The position numbers were made by a program, and so were the translations under genes. DNA of 64,000 nucleotides from Lichtheimia corymbifera B2541 (Eukaryota > Mucoromycota > Mucoromycetes > Mucorales > Lichtheimiaceae), in the NCBI GenBank assembly GCA_000697475.1, contig JNEU01000824.1:62001-126000 (forward strand), read 5' to 3'. The stretch's first letter is position 1. Every line of letters starts with the position of its first letter. Shown in pieces: positions 10,387-23,040 of this stretch. The notes below the pieces were generated by a model, which did no database searches, was not told where the DNA came from, and was given only the letters and a program-made list of their open reading frames with translations.

Positions 10387-12327
10387 ATGACCACGGATCA
10401 TCCGGATTTACGCCATCGCGCATCGTCATCAAGATTACAACCCAAGGGGGAGGCGATAGACGACAAAAAAGATACACATGCGATATTGGGCAAGCAGCAG
10501 TCGACGCACACTTCCAAACTCTTTATATTAGGCCTGTGCCTGACGCATCGACTGGTCAATGCTTTCTTTACCCGCACTTACGATAATCCTGATGAATACT
10601 GGCAAGCGCAAGAAGTGGCCCATCATATGGTCTTTGGATATCCTTTTTTCCTTCCTCACTATACATATCAAGGACATCATCAATCGAGATTATACAATCC
10701 TTAACCATTAGCTGACACATATGGATATATCACTTGGGAATGGCAATCTTGCATACGGAGCTTTGCACATCCTATGTTGTTCGCTATGTTGTACAAATTG
10801 GTTGCTTGGTTACATCTGGATCAGACGATGGCGTTGGTAAGTACTCAAAAAGACAGTTGCATAAATCTTCTATTCACACACCAACACGCGCTCTTTTTTT
10901 ATTTGCCAGATTTGGGCTCCAAAATTATTACAAGCCTGCTTTGCAGCTGTCACCGATTATGCAACATACAACCTTGCCAAACGAGTGATCAACCAAACCA
11001 TCGCACCGTATATCGTATGTGAAAAGTGGAGTAGACACAGCTGTATTATGTCCATTGGGCTAAAGCATGTCTTTTATCTAGCTGCTAATCACCCTATGTT
11101 CTTGGTACAATTATTTCATCGCTGCACGTACTCTTTCAAATGCCATGGAAGCCATGTTCACCGTATCAGCACTCAATTACTGGCCATTGGCTAATATCAA
11201 CAAGACCACAAGCATCAGGTATAGAGAACGTGACAGAACCTGAAGATAAGAGATTTACTTTTTTTATCAAGGGATTACCGGGTGGCACTCTTACTAGCTG
11301 GATTGGCATGTGTGATGCGACCGACCAATGGACTCATATGGCTATTCCTTGGTGTGCAATTGATAATTGGATCATCAGGTCGTCGTGTAGCGGTCATTTT
11401 TAATGCGGCTATCATTGTGTAAGTATTGTGTGTAGGGATGAAGTAAACATAGGGTGTTGACTATCTTTTAGATCCTTGGTGGTTACTGGTGATATTCTCC
11501 TCAATTCATGGATGTATGGCGAACTCGTATTGACACCGCTCAACTTTGTCAAAGTCAATGTGCTTGATTCGATTTCATTGATTTATGGTGTTCATCCTTG
11601 GCACTGGTATCTCTCCCAAGGCGTACCTGTGGTACTCACCACACTCCTTCCCTTTACACTATTTGGTGGCTACAAGGCAATGGTTTCAGTAGACTCGGAC
11701 AATACAAAAGCTCAGCGTGTACTTGTGCAGCTAGTCGTATGGGTGCTGGCCGTGTACAGTTTACTATCTCACAAGGAATTTCGATTCATTTATCCAATTC
11801 TCCCAATCATGCTCATCTTGGCTGCTTCAGGGCTTGCTCAAATCAACTCAACAAAGCGACGTACAGCTATTGCACTGCTACTAGTGTTCACTCAGCTACC
11901 CATGGCATTCTATCTCAATTTGTGGCATCAACGTGGTGTTGTCGATGTCATGCTTTGGTTACGTGATCAACCTGAATTATCATCCGTGGGCGTACTCATG
12001 CCATGTCATTCAACACCATGGCAATCCGTGGTTCATAAACCAGATACCAACATGTGGTTTCTTACCTGCGAGCCACCCCTTGACGGCGAGAAGGATTATG
12101 TTGACGAGGCCGATCGCTTTTATGCAGATCCAGCCAAGTTTCTTTCCGAGGACTTTGACAAAGAATGGCCATCGCATCTGTTAATGTTCGAACAACTCCT
12201 TGAAAACAACCATGTCGCCCATATCTTGAAGGACCAGCAAGGATACCATGAATGTGCAAGATTTTTCAATTCCCATTTCCATGACGACTGGCGCCGCCAA
12301 GGCGATGTCATTGCGCTATGTAAATAA
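10387..12327 (+). CDS. GPI10: GPI mannosyltransferase 3 (adds the third mannose to the GPI anchor)
   Basis: Six exons: 10387-10637, 10719-10836, 10910-11014, 11082-11218, 11272-11418, 11472-12327, giving 537 residues (human PIGB has 554). This multi-span ER enzyme of family GT22 uses dolichol-phosphate-mannose. Seen motifs: NPDEYWQAQEVAHHMVFGYG (acidic DE of the first lumenal loop), VMRPTNGL, GVHPWHWYLSQGVPV, the diagnostic HKEFRFIYPILP, MPCHSTPW and YVDEADRFY. Intron 1 (10638-10718) is not GT-AG. It starts ATATCCTT, contains TCCTTAAC and ends AC. Splicing there alone gives the conserved VFGYGYITWEW; using the nearby TAG acceptor would create a stop. The other introns are ordinary GT-AG. The 3' end overlaps the antisense leucine-rich repeat gene. 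Confidence 0.95.
10638..10718 (+). other. U12-type AT-AC intron (minor spliceosome) in the GPI10 gene
   Basis: 81-nt intron. The 5' splice site ATATCCTTTT matches the minor-class consensus exactly. The branch-site element TCCTTAAC lies at 10698-10705, and the intron ends GCTGACAC, putting the branch adenosine about 14 nt before the 3' end, as typical for this class. Exons join as GG + A to give glycine in phase and restore the family sequence HMVFGYGYITWEWQ. Confidence 0.9.
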
Positions 12328-13375
12328 AGCGGAGGAACGGATGTTACAGGTGTTTTATTATTAGCATTGCTATTACTATTACTAGACAGCAATTGATTAA
12401 GACAAGTTTGGCTGCAAGATTTATACATAAATGGGACTTTGGCTCTATTATAAGTATCAAAGTAACGAATGAAGGAAAGACCGGGATGGAAGAGAGTTGT
12501 TCCACATTGGTAACAATGAGCAGGCACAGCAGTAGGTGATAAGGGTTGAAGCAGTTCGTCCAGTAATAGTTGGGAAAGGCATGATTGATGTTGTAATATC
12601 TCCAGCTGGTGTTGTAATTCTTGGTTGCCTTCTTTTTGTGAGAGTTCAATGAGGTTGGATCCAGCGATTTGAAGACAAAGGGACCGCAAAGATAAGACAC
12701 CCACACGCATTGTCTTTGAGAAACTGGCCCCTCGTATCCGAAAAGGTCCCTCTTTTTGCTTCCATTTGAGATCCACAGCAAAGTCATTTCGATCGATCCA
12801 CGTATTAGTGAGAGCCAGGCGTAACAATTCGGCAGGTAGATAGCTCAACTTGTTGGCGGTGACATCAAGGATCTGCAGCTGTTTCAAATCACCCACTTGT
12901 GAAGGTAAAGTCTCGATTAGGTTGTCGTACAGGTATAATTCACGCAGCTGTGATAAACGTGCAATATCAGGCGGGATAAATGTAATTCGATTCTTGCCCA
13001 CATTGAGCTCCTCCAACCCGGAAAGTCTCCATAGTTCGGCTGGCAACGTCGTCAATCGATTGCTTTGTAACTCCAGCTTGGTGAGATGAGTCAAATGTTG
13101 GATCGCTGGTTGCGCTATTTTCTATATCACGTGCGTTTACGACGTCAAACACCATCCTGTTAGCCAGCATTATATAAATAAAAAGAAACGTGCACCTGAA
13201 TAGGCTCATATATTACCAATGAACAAATCTGGCGGTATGAAAGATCGGCCAAAACGAGATTTTCAGTGCCGAGATTACGTTTGCGATTGCCTTCCCCTTC
13301 AGTGTAGCTGTAAAACGAAACCATACAACTGCCTTGCATAAACCATAAGACAGCAGTTCTTTCTTCCGAATCCAT
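12120..13375 (-). CDS. Leucine-rich repeat protein with C-terminal Cys motif
   Basis: Two exons on the minus strand: 13196-13375 and 12120-13121. The junction ...IYEPIQ|KIAQPAIQ is in phase. Exon 2 has at least four LRRs of the LxxLxxLxLxxNxLxxLP type (LTKLELQSNRLTTLPAEL; LEELNVGKNRITFIPPDI; LRELYLYDNLIETLPSQV; LQILDVTANKLSYLPAEL). Then come a helical part and a possible zinc knuckle, CYQCGTTLFHPG...YKSCSQTCLNQL (CxxC, then CxxxC). The role is unknown; fungal relatives are putative protein-interaction scaffolds. The frame continues to 12120, so the last 70 or so residues lie antisense to the final GPI10 exon and resemble no conserved tail. A shift of one base just after CLNQLL would hit stops at once, so the true end may be near 12,390. 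An AATAAA lies around 12,350 on this strand. Confidence 0.7.
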
Positions 13376-13499
13376 GGTCACCAATGGTTGCTTTGTAGCA
13401 TGCAGTGGACGTGAGAGTAAAGGAGAGCACGAACGCATGAGTGGGAGCTGATCCTTAAGTTTATACACCCCGCACTCATTTACATCACGTGGTCGTGTC

Positions 13500-13828
13500 T
13501 ACAAGTTGTTGCTATGCGACGGAATACTTTCACATGTGTTGACGTATGCTCGAGGTTACTCTTTTATATGGTAGCAGGCATCACGTAGACATGATAATCG
13601 TTAATAAAGAAATCGTGATTTAATCATCACATTTTCAACTTGATAGTCTATATAATGAAAGGTACCAAGCTACACGCTTTTAGCATGGCGACGAGAATAT
13701 GATACAATTGTTGATTTACATCAGAATGGTGAATCTCAGGTAGATTGAGGGGGTGGTGGGGGTGATAGGGTATAGCATTATAAATTGTACAAGGTAAATA
13801 GGTGAGGGGAGGATGTTTACAAAATGTT
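13500..13828. other. Intergenic gap with no gene seen
   Basis: About 330 bp lie between the LRR gene start and the CCH1 stop. It is AT-rich with short low-complexity runs. No ORF, RNA gene or repeat is supported. Confidence 0.6.
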
Positions 13829-16800
13829 TCAATGGTTGTCATGGAGCATGTCTGTAATAAATTTGGCGGTTAGCAACGGGATACCGCATCTTTCCATTTT
13901 TGCAGCAAACTTACCAGCCCATGCATTTCTTTCCAGAGAATCCATCAACGATTCCGCTAGTTCCGAGGACATGCTAGCATTGCCATCAATGACTCTCCAG
14001 TTTTGGCGTAACGTAGTTGGACTATACGGTGAATTGGGTGAAAGTGCTCCAGGTAATGATATGTTTTCTTCTTGATCTGTCGAAGGGAATGGCGAGTATT
14101 GTGGACTGGTTGTGCCGATAGCCACATTCAATGAATCAGCACCACCGCCTTGCCCAATAGGTGAACCATATTGTGTCTCAAAGGAATAATTTGACATGGG
14201 CGACAGAGGAATGGTAAGCGATGCAGGCGATGCATAATCAGATACGAGTCGTGGTGAAGGTGGAGCATCTTCGATAACGATAGTGGGAACTATTACACAC
14301 AACATACAAAATAGCGTCAGTGACAATGATTATCTCTTTGCACAATCCTTGATCCTCATTACTTACCAGGTGATCTATTCTTCCATTGATTAGCCATGCG
14401 TGGACTTTTGGGCGACAATCCGGCAGCTGAAGTATCCAATTGAAGAGGACTCTTGGTGCTGATACCCAACTTTAGCATCTCTTCCTCATTCTTCTTTTGC
14501 CACAAGGCATGTAGATATCGCTTTCTTTGCAACAAAGTCAAGAATACACCGCGTGCACGCTCGGCTGCATAAGCCTTGCTCACTTGATCTTGTTTTTCCA
14601 GTCGCACAATCAATGCATCGATGCTACACAAAAGAGATATAAATATCATGTACAACTGGACCAATAATCAGACTTACGGTAGTGCTTCTTCGATATCAAC
14701 AAAACGATACGACATGATAGTACGCACATCCTCAAATGAGATCCCACGAGAAGATTCAGCTCCAATAATTTCCTATTGCCAACGAATAAATTTAGTCTTA
14801 TTTCCATATCCAATGTACCCTGTTTCCTTACCAAGTAGCACAAGTTGAAATCACGGCGACGTCTTCGGAGAGCAACCGAATCGATCTTGCTTAAGCTCTT
14901 GTTGACAATATCAATGTTGTATGGTATAGGCAATCCCACATTTGTCGCCGATGAAAACCCACTTGGCTTTTCATTGATAATAAAAGAGTCAGGAATTCCT
15001 TGTTGACTGAGCTTTTGCAAATTGCCGATACTATGTCGATCATCGTAAATGCACATACGAAAACGACCTCGTAAAAGCTGAAATAAACGTTAGTTAGTCT
15101 TATCACCTTCCTTTAATACCACCCAATAAGACTTACACTAAGGAACTTGACCACGTCTTCTCTTTGAATGTACCCAGAGCCCGAAGGATCTACCTCAGAC
15201 CAAGCGGACTTGAAGCTGTAATTATTATGCGCATTAATATTGCCATCCTCCTTTTGTTTCGTGCGCACCTGCCCACCACGTACCTTCGTAAATCATCCTT
15301 GCTCAGCAAAGTGAATCGTGATCTCGTCTCATAAGCGTATTCAAAGTTGCTCAACACAGCCTATTTCAATGCAATGAGACATTTAATTCATCAAGAAGCA
15401 ATGTATGCACTTACAGCCGTGAACAAGTTGAGGAAGATGTGTGTGCACACGAGGTAAAACGTATTGTACAAGAAGAAAGCCCATGCTGGTGACCCACAAT
15501 CCGTTAACAAATAGTCGTCCGAAGCAACACAGTTAGGGGCTTGCACTGTCGAATCCATCATAACAATATTCTAAACAAGGAAGGAAAATAATGAGGATAT
15601 GATACAACAATGAAGCTGTGTGAAAAATTATTACCCAAGCTTCACCGGTAGCGACACGGATGAGTAAAAGGAGTGCGTTCCCATAATCCCGGAAATTGTT
15701 GTGCTCGTTTGTCTCAAGTCCATACTTTGTAAGGCCAAACAGTTCCATAAATATCATTGCAAAGAGGCACAAGACAAGTAAAAAGACTGCAGTGACGCGA
15801 ATGATCTTTGGAAGCGACATTCTAATAATACTATGTGAATCATGCGATAACATCAAAGTGCTTTTGCGGTCTTACCGTATCGTATGGTACAAAGTCTGCA
15901 ACGCGTCAATGCCTTCACCCAACCGGAAAGCAGCAAGAACAAGGCAATATCGTTCCAATCGCAGTGTCCAAAGCTATAAATAGCGAGTGAATACGGTGAT
16001 ATGGCCCCTTTATCCTTTTGTACTTACATCGGGTAAAGCAAATCGTAGAATAGTCAAAACGAATGCACTGACGGCGATAAAGGCACAATACCAGTTCCAT
16101 TTCCCTTTGCTCCACTGTACATGTTGTGTTAACTGTTGTTGGAGATACACGATGTAAATAGTGAGTAAATACCTTTTTCCAGCCCAGGCCGATGAATTTG
16201 GCGATGGATTCGAATATGTAAAGGATAATGAACACCAAATAACAGTAATCTGTAATAGTGGATTAGAAAAACTACAGCCGTAGAATGATATGGTATACCG
16301 ACCTTGAGTGGTTGTGAGCCATTCAGGTTGATTCTGGAATTCCGTACAAATGACACCTATATCATCATCATGACAATGAATACAAAAGATAACAATGATG
16401 TTTGATGGTAAACACTTACATATATTCAGGATGACGACTGACATCATAAACTTATTGAACAAGCCGCGCTTGCTGACGACGAGATTATGGCACCAATGGC
16501 CAATCCTGTTATTCGGCGCCTGGGCTTTGGGAGTCGGTTTGATTTCTGCCAGCTGGCGTAGCAAATCAGCATATTGTCTTTGCCCAGTAGTCATTGTCGT
16601 GATGCCGGCTCTTTGTTTGAACTTCTCAATAATGACACCCACAAAAAGCTGTAGCGTGCCATGTGAGACCACCATGAAGACAACATAAAAAATCGAGTGG
16701 TAAACGGAAGGGCCATTCCAATCGAATGATGGCTGAATATCAGGCTCAGGTGGGGCACTCATGGCATAAAAGAGAGAGTCGACCTTGAAATAAAAGTTAA

Positions 16801-19800
16801 TACCACATTTGCCTATTGTATATACTCATCAACTTACCCAACCCTCAGTCGATGAGAGACTAAACAAGTGGGCCAATGCAATTGGAAAGTCGTCATAGCT
16901 GTACATGCCACCTTCAGGAATGGCCCATACACGTGGTTGTAAAATATTGATGGTTGCATCATCATCGTCACCAACGTTATTGATAAACTCGCCAATACAC
17001 GTGGAACGCCCTTCCACCTCGTCATCATTGCATGCTGTCATACGGCCACCGAGCATGTTGACACCGTATACGGAAAAGAAAATCATGACCAAAAACACCA
17101 GCAGGAGAGCATCCAGCATAAGCGGGAATGCATGGAATAAATCGACAAATACATCGCGCATACCACTAAAGTAGCGGATCAAACGAAGAACACGAAGGCT
17201 ACGCACTGTCCCAAGGGCTCGAGAAAGGTCACCATCGCCAGCAAAGAGAGCAGCCAAGTTGAGAATGACTACAATGAAATCGAGTCGATTCCATGCGTTA
17301 CGCAAATAGGCGTCTAGTGGTAAGATAAAGCCATCTGCAATGATACGCACAATGATTTCGATGACGAAAATGATGCTGAGTGTCATATCAGCGACTCGGT
17401 ATGCCGATTGTCGAATCGTATCTTGTCGCATTAAACGTGTGGATGGTTCATCAAGAATGACAAGAAGGATGCTTGCCAAGACGCATGCCATGATAAACCA
17501 GTTGAACAAGTTCTTTCTCTCGACACGCCCATTAGCGGATGATCCTGCAAGCATCTTGCAAAAGCGTCGTACTTTGTTGTTGGACGAGAACATGAAAAGC
17601 GACTTTGACGTTGGGATCTCAGCTTCCGTAGCTTGTCGATTTTCTTCTTCAACAATTAATTCATAATCATCATCAGGAACGTCATGGGCAAAAGGATCCA
17701 GTGGACTTGGCATGTCACTCCTAAGAGATATTGTTAAAAAAGAGTACAATGACACCCATAGGCAAACCACATACTTCTTTGCTTGTGATGATTCTTCTTG
17801 CTTTTGTCGTCGACGAAAGATTTTGTCAAACAAGTCTTTGGGCCGATCCTGTTTTGCTGCAACGACCTTTGATTTTTCATGGGCGGGCTCAGTAGTAGGT
17901 TGACCAACAAGCAAATCCGTTAAAGCGTTCTTGTCCATGGATGCGGTCAACCCAGCTGGTAGACGACGAACATTCACTTGCTTCTTTTTTGATTTCAGAT
18001 ACATGGACCCAAACACCCTGTACAATATATGAGAGTCAGCATGCGTGTGCCAGACATATGATATGAGCGTCACACTTACTTGTTAATGATGCTTTGGAAG
18101 CGATGAACGCCAGTATGGGTGCGCCTTTGAATGAATTGACGTATTTGATATTGCTTGATAAACTCATCCTCCAATTCAAAGTTTTCCAGGATGACAGCGA
18201 TATAGAGCCCCGCCATGACATCTTTGTAATAGCATTTTGAATGTCAATCATTGTCAATATGAATATCCGTAAAACATCACACATACATCGGGCAAATGCA
18301 AAATATCCGCTGGTGATGATTGCAGCATAGACTGCTGAGAAATTGGGTTGACTTTCCATGGCATTGTAAAGAAAATCCTAATGATCATCCATTAGCGCCA
18401 CATGCCTGAATTCATCCTACAGATACTCACTGTCCAAGTTTCACTGGTATAGATCTATGATAGGAGCGGGTGGATAGCAACATGAGCAAGGTTATCCATG
18501 ATAGGAAAATCGGATGTAAGCTTACCATGATCAGAGTCAGGTACGACTGCCAAAATGTGTCACATCGTAATTCACTCTCATCCTCATCAATAAAGCCAAA
18601 ATCGCCGCCAAATAATTGCATAAAGATGGGTGCGAATAACGCCGTAAGCAAAAGTAGGAAGATCACGACATAAATGACACCTTCACCATTTCCTAACGCA
18701 GCCGACTGTATAACATTGGGAAATAAGCATAAACGGAAAAAAGGCAATAGCAATAATCCTGCTTACCAGTAAACGTCTGACCCGAGGAATACCAATAAAA
18801 AGACGATATGCTCGTAGACATTGAAAGATGGTAAGATATTTGTATGACTCCGAATCTTGTATCATTGGCAACTGGATGACGCACGTGACAATCACCAAAA
18901 AGAGGTCAAATTTGTTTCTTCCAGAATACCAAAATTGCGTCCAGCTTGGTGCACCAATAATGCGAATGAATATTTCCAAAGCAAAAAGGAAGGTGAATGC
19001 GGTTTCGGCATTGTCTATCAAGGCAGCCAATGAGAAGAACGTTCACTATCATTTATCATATCATTTCTTACCAATCATTTCGAGAACATACTCGCTAGCA
19101 TGGGCCGATCGAGCACACATGAATCCGATATCCAGTGAAACAAGTAGAACACCAAAGTAAAAGAATGCCCGGCTTTTGACGAGACTGATCAAAAGCTGTT
19201 TAATACGGCGTGTACGTCCTTGATCAAAAGCCGTTGGATCTTCAAACCGCCACATGAATTCCTCTTCTTCGCCTTGAACTGAATGAAGCACACGATAGGA
19301 CTTTTTCTTTCCGGTAAAAGCACTGACACGATGAGCAGCACGCACACGGGAGAACCCGGATGTAATGACAGCTATTGGTTGAAATTAGCTAGCTTTCTTG
19401 GATAAAAGGTGTGTGTGTGTGTGTGTATTGTCTTACCGAAAATCATGAATATCAGAATGAAACTTAGGACATAAGCGACCAAGCAATAGAACAAGGCAGC
19501 AGCATTCGAATCGGCATCCATATTCTGAGACATGAGCTCGGTCCATAATTCAAGCGACATGGAGCTGAATACAGCAAGGAGCGCAAAATAGATAGTGTCA
19601 AAGTTGACAAATCCAAAGTTGGGATTGTTGTCCTGGTTCTCCATGCAAATCTGGTCGTTGCGACAAACGTATCCACCCAAGCCTGCATAGCTGTGTGAAT
19701 CGGTATCAGGATTGTACGCTCCCATAACGGTCGTCCCTGAATAGTAACCCGAACAATGTAATGGTGGTTCCACAAGGGTATCTGATAACAGTGTTGTGTA

Positions 19801-22082
19801 TGAGAGCATTATTCAAAATGCTATGTGTGTGACACTTACATTGACCATCCGATCCCATGGCATAACAACGTCGAGAAAAGACACCCTTAAAAGTGATCAA
19901 CCCAATAAGTGCAAATAGGACAAGGAAAAAGAAAATGAATCCCAGGACATCTTTCAGCATATCCCAACTGACAAGCAAAGAACGTAGGATAGTCTAATGC
20001 AAAATAATAATGAGCACTTTTGTGTGTGAATAAACAACCATGCATGATCCACATACCGCTGTTCCTTTGAATATCATTGCAAGCCGTAAAGGTCTTGAAG
20101 CTCCAATAGCCTTGAAAAGAGAGCAGTAAGGATATCCATGGATCATCAAACCGAAGTCCACCCAGTATGATATGATTGATATGACATCCAGTGTATTAGC
20201 AAAGCCGCTAATGTAAGGCCGATGGGTCAATGGACGCTCCTTGGTGGTAGTTTGTTGAGCTTCTTCTTCAGAGAGATTGGATGTTTCATTGCCATTCTTG
20301 GAGAACAGAGAGATTAGCCAACGACGGAACCAAAAGCATTTGCTTGTGGATATGGTAGGTGGGAGCCAAATGCCATAAACGATAATCTTGCAGATAGCTT
20401 CCAAGCTAGAAAAATGAGGAGGAGTAGGTAGATGAGTGGTGTGGATGTCAAAAGGAGACTCCTGATTTGTTTTAAACATACGTGTAGATCACCTGAATGC
20501 CAAGAATAGCGTAATGTGTCCATTGTGCACCAAATATAGTCTTTTGTTGATTCTCGTAGATTGGATCGCAGATCAGGAGAAAATAATGTAGCATGATGAT
20601 GATGAAGAGAAAAGCCTCCACATAACTATGGTATCAATCAGTGACTCTATACCAAATACATACCCACACACCACCACCACCACACGACTTTTACCAAGAT
20701 TGAATGACATTGTGCCACAAATAACGCCGAATGCGGTTATTAGGCGTAAACATACAAAGACTATTGCCGCCCAGCGGACCTGATGGTGATGATGACGATG
20801 ATGACGATGATGCTGGTGGTGGTATAATCGGTGGCATTTCTTTCAATGACATTGCAGTGTGCCGGGACTCTTGCTTTGCCGTTGACGGATAATCGGAATA
20901 CAGGGATCGTTTGTCAAGCTGACCACCACCAACAACACCAGGTCCAGCTAGTGATGATGGGGCATCCGCAAGTGAAAGTGCAGGACTACTGAATACAGAA
21001 CGTTTGTCGAATGATGTTCCATTGGAGATGCGTTTCTGAAGTGATGGTTCTGGATGATAATAATCGTGATCATCTCGATGATGGCGACGAGGTGTTCGTG
21101 GATAAGAAGAAGAAGAAGAAGGTGGTGAAATGCCGTTCGATTGAAGTAAATCATCGATTTCCTCTGGTCCACGTAGATTGACCACTCGTTTAGCAGCTTC
21201 AAAGAAATAGGATAGTAATTGATGACCATAATGCGGGCGAATCAAATCAGGAACATGATGCATGGGTGAAGAATGGTATTGACTGTATGGCGGTGGTGAT
21301 ATAGATGGCGTTGTTGTATCTGCATAATACATATCCTTTTTCTCATCAAAGATACTATTGTGAATGGATGATGCTGAACGTGAAGTTGCTCGAGATGAAT
21401 AACCGGAAAACATCATGATATGATCCTTGATAGAGGTTGAATGACCTGGTGGTGCTTTGAGATCAATGTCGTGTATCCAGGAATAGAATTCGTTGGTGAT
21501 GTGTGGTGATGCTGGAGGTGTTTTACGATTGCCTGATCGTTTCTCATGATCCATAATGGTTGCCATGTTGGTTGATATGGAAGGTCGAGTAGAGTGTCGA
21601 CGATGCCGTACATTGGATGCTGTTGTTGTATGTTGCTGCTGTTGTGGTGTTGATATCCCTAGCCCTGCAGATGTAGGTGTTGGTGTTGATATTCCTAGGC
21701 CTGCAGTAACACGCTCATCCACCATGATATTGCTGTCAGTTCCAAATGTCATTATAGGTGTTTGGGTTGGGTATTGGCGTGGTTGTGTTTGTCGATTCCC
21801 ATCGCGAAGCAGGGCGTCTAGTTTGTTCTTTCGTTGAAGCAAATCCCGAGTGAGAGGCAATGGAGGAGGTGAATTGGAAGCTGTGGTAGAAGGTCGACCG
21901 AGGGTAGGAGACAAGGAATGAGGAGAATGCGGTGAGGGGGTTGGTAGTTGAGTACTTGTCGATGGTCGTGAATGGGTATCGTTTGCTCTTGTTAGAGTGA
22001 TCTGAGGAACTGGGGGAGAACTTGGTGAGCCCATGTGCAAATCCCCATTGGGTGAATTCGGCACACTCTCGGGATCAGGCAT
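13829..22082 (-). CDS. CCH1: Voltage-gated calcium channel alpha subunit, Cch1 type
   Basis: The largest gene here, with at least 20 exons and roughly 2,200 residues. It forms the plasma-membrane calcium influx channel, working with Mid1 in yeast. The N-terminal 460 residues are Ser/Pro/Thr-rich and cytosolic. Four ion-transport repeats follow. S4 segments are readable in repeat II (LTIFQCLRAYRLF...RVRRLL) and repeat III (LGTVRSLRVLRLIRYFSG). Pore loops: I SSMSLELWTELM (about 19,560), II IYTSETWT (18431-18454, its own 24-nt exon), III FSLSSTEGWV (about 16,840) and IV RVATGEAW (about 15,640). After repeat IV a region reading SEVDPSGSGYIQREDVVKFL (about 15,190) resembles an EF-hand. The tail is Ser/Pro-rich and ends ITDMLHDNH. 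ATG 22082 (MPDPESVPNSPN) is the first Met after an in-frame stop; an extra upstream exon is possible. Confidence 0.9.
18431..18454 (-). other. CCH1: 24-nt microexon encoding the repeat II pore of CCH1
   Basis: This exon is flanked by a TAG acceptor and a GTGAGT donor and encodes exactly eight residues, IYTSETWT, including the selectivity-filter Glu. Both junctions are phase 0, so skipping it would keep the frame while deleting the filter. Confidence 0.75.
19409..19426. repeat. (GT)n microsatellite in a CCH1 intron
   Basis: About nine GT dinucleotides lie inside the intron that follows the repeat I S6 segment of CCH1. It is short and intronic, with no role evident. Confidence 0.8.
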
Positions 22083-23040
22083 ATCGAGGGGAAAGAGAGT
22101 AGCATCGACCACTTTTGATTCCAGCAAGAGCTGCCCTTACATTCAAATAGGAATTGATGCAAAGCAATTTCCGACAGTCACCCGGGTATTCGCCCTTCCT
22201 CATTGTATTGTTGCACATCATCTTGTTAGATGCATGCCTTTGCCACGTGCTTTTTCTGCAGGTGCCTGTATATGCATTAAAAATGAATCTCTAATGCTAA
22301 TTAGGTAATGGTATATCATCTCAACAGGATCAGCAATCAAAAAAGAGTGAGTACCTTTATGTACCAAGTCGACTCACTCAAAAAGTTATTCAAGGCACCA
22401 TGCGTATACTACGCCAAACTTGTATGTGTAAGCGGCGCCAAATGTAAGTTTGTTTGTGTTTGTTATTTGGTGGACCACACTTGGATGATGGGTAATCTCA
22501 CGATCTTTATGCGCCAGTTCAAGATGAAACGTGTCCTTGCTCCTTTTTCGAAGGCTAAAGGAGGGAAAACGGATGATGTGTGCCGAGGTTCTTTAATAAC
22601 AAAACAAGCTTTAGTATGTTCCCTCCCCTTGATACTATCATCTTGGATTATAAACTTCTATCTAGAAATTTTTACATTCTTTTCCTTCGATGTACATTCT
22701 CTGGAGAACCTGAGAGAGCAAACATACACATCATCATCACTCGATGTCTGTTTTAAGCTGTCATCAGCAGACTCGGTGTAAATTGTTGCCGTGTGTGATG
22801 AACATGGCTCCTCCCACTCATGAAAAACTATTTTTTTGTGTTGAATTGATAAGCTCGCTTGTTGGCAATTGCGATATAAAAAGGGGATGGTTGTAGTATA
22901 CAATGCATCATTTCACTTGGCGGCATTGACTGTGAACACAAATCCAATCAAATGCCTCCAACAATCTTGGACTTTTCTGACCTGACATATACACTCCACG
23001 CACCTCTTTCAACTTCCATTCGCTTCATTCGACAACCACC
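22083..23040. other. Divergent promoter region between CCH1 and HRD1
   Basis: A 958-bp gap separates two genes transcribed away from each other, so it should hold both promoters. Frames inside are short and show no domain. Just before the HRD1 ATG there is a pyrimidine-rich stretch (about 22,990-23,037) ending CCACC, a favourable start context. I see no repeats or RNA gene. Confidence 0.6.

Noticed and set aside
20100..20140. ATATCCTTA in the CCH1 minus strand, resembling a second U12-type donor
   Set aside because: The frame reads straight through (LMIHGYPYCSLFKAIG) into the S4 region with no branch site or AC end downstream. It is coding sequence.
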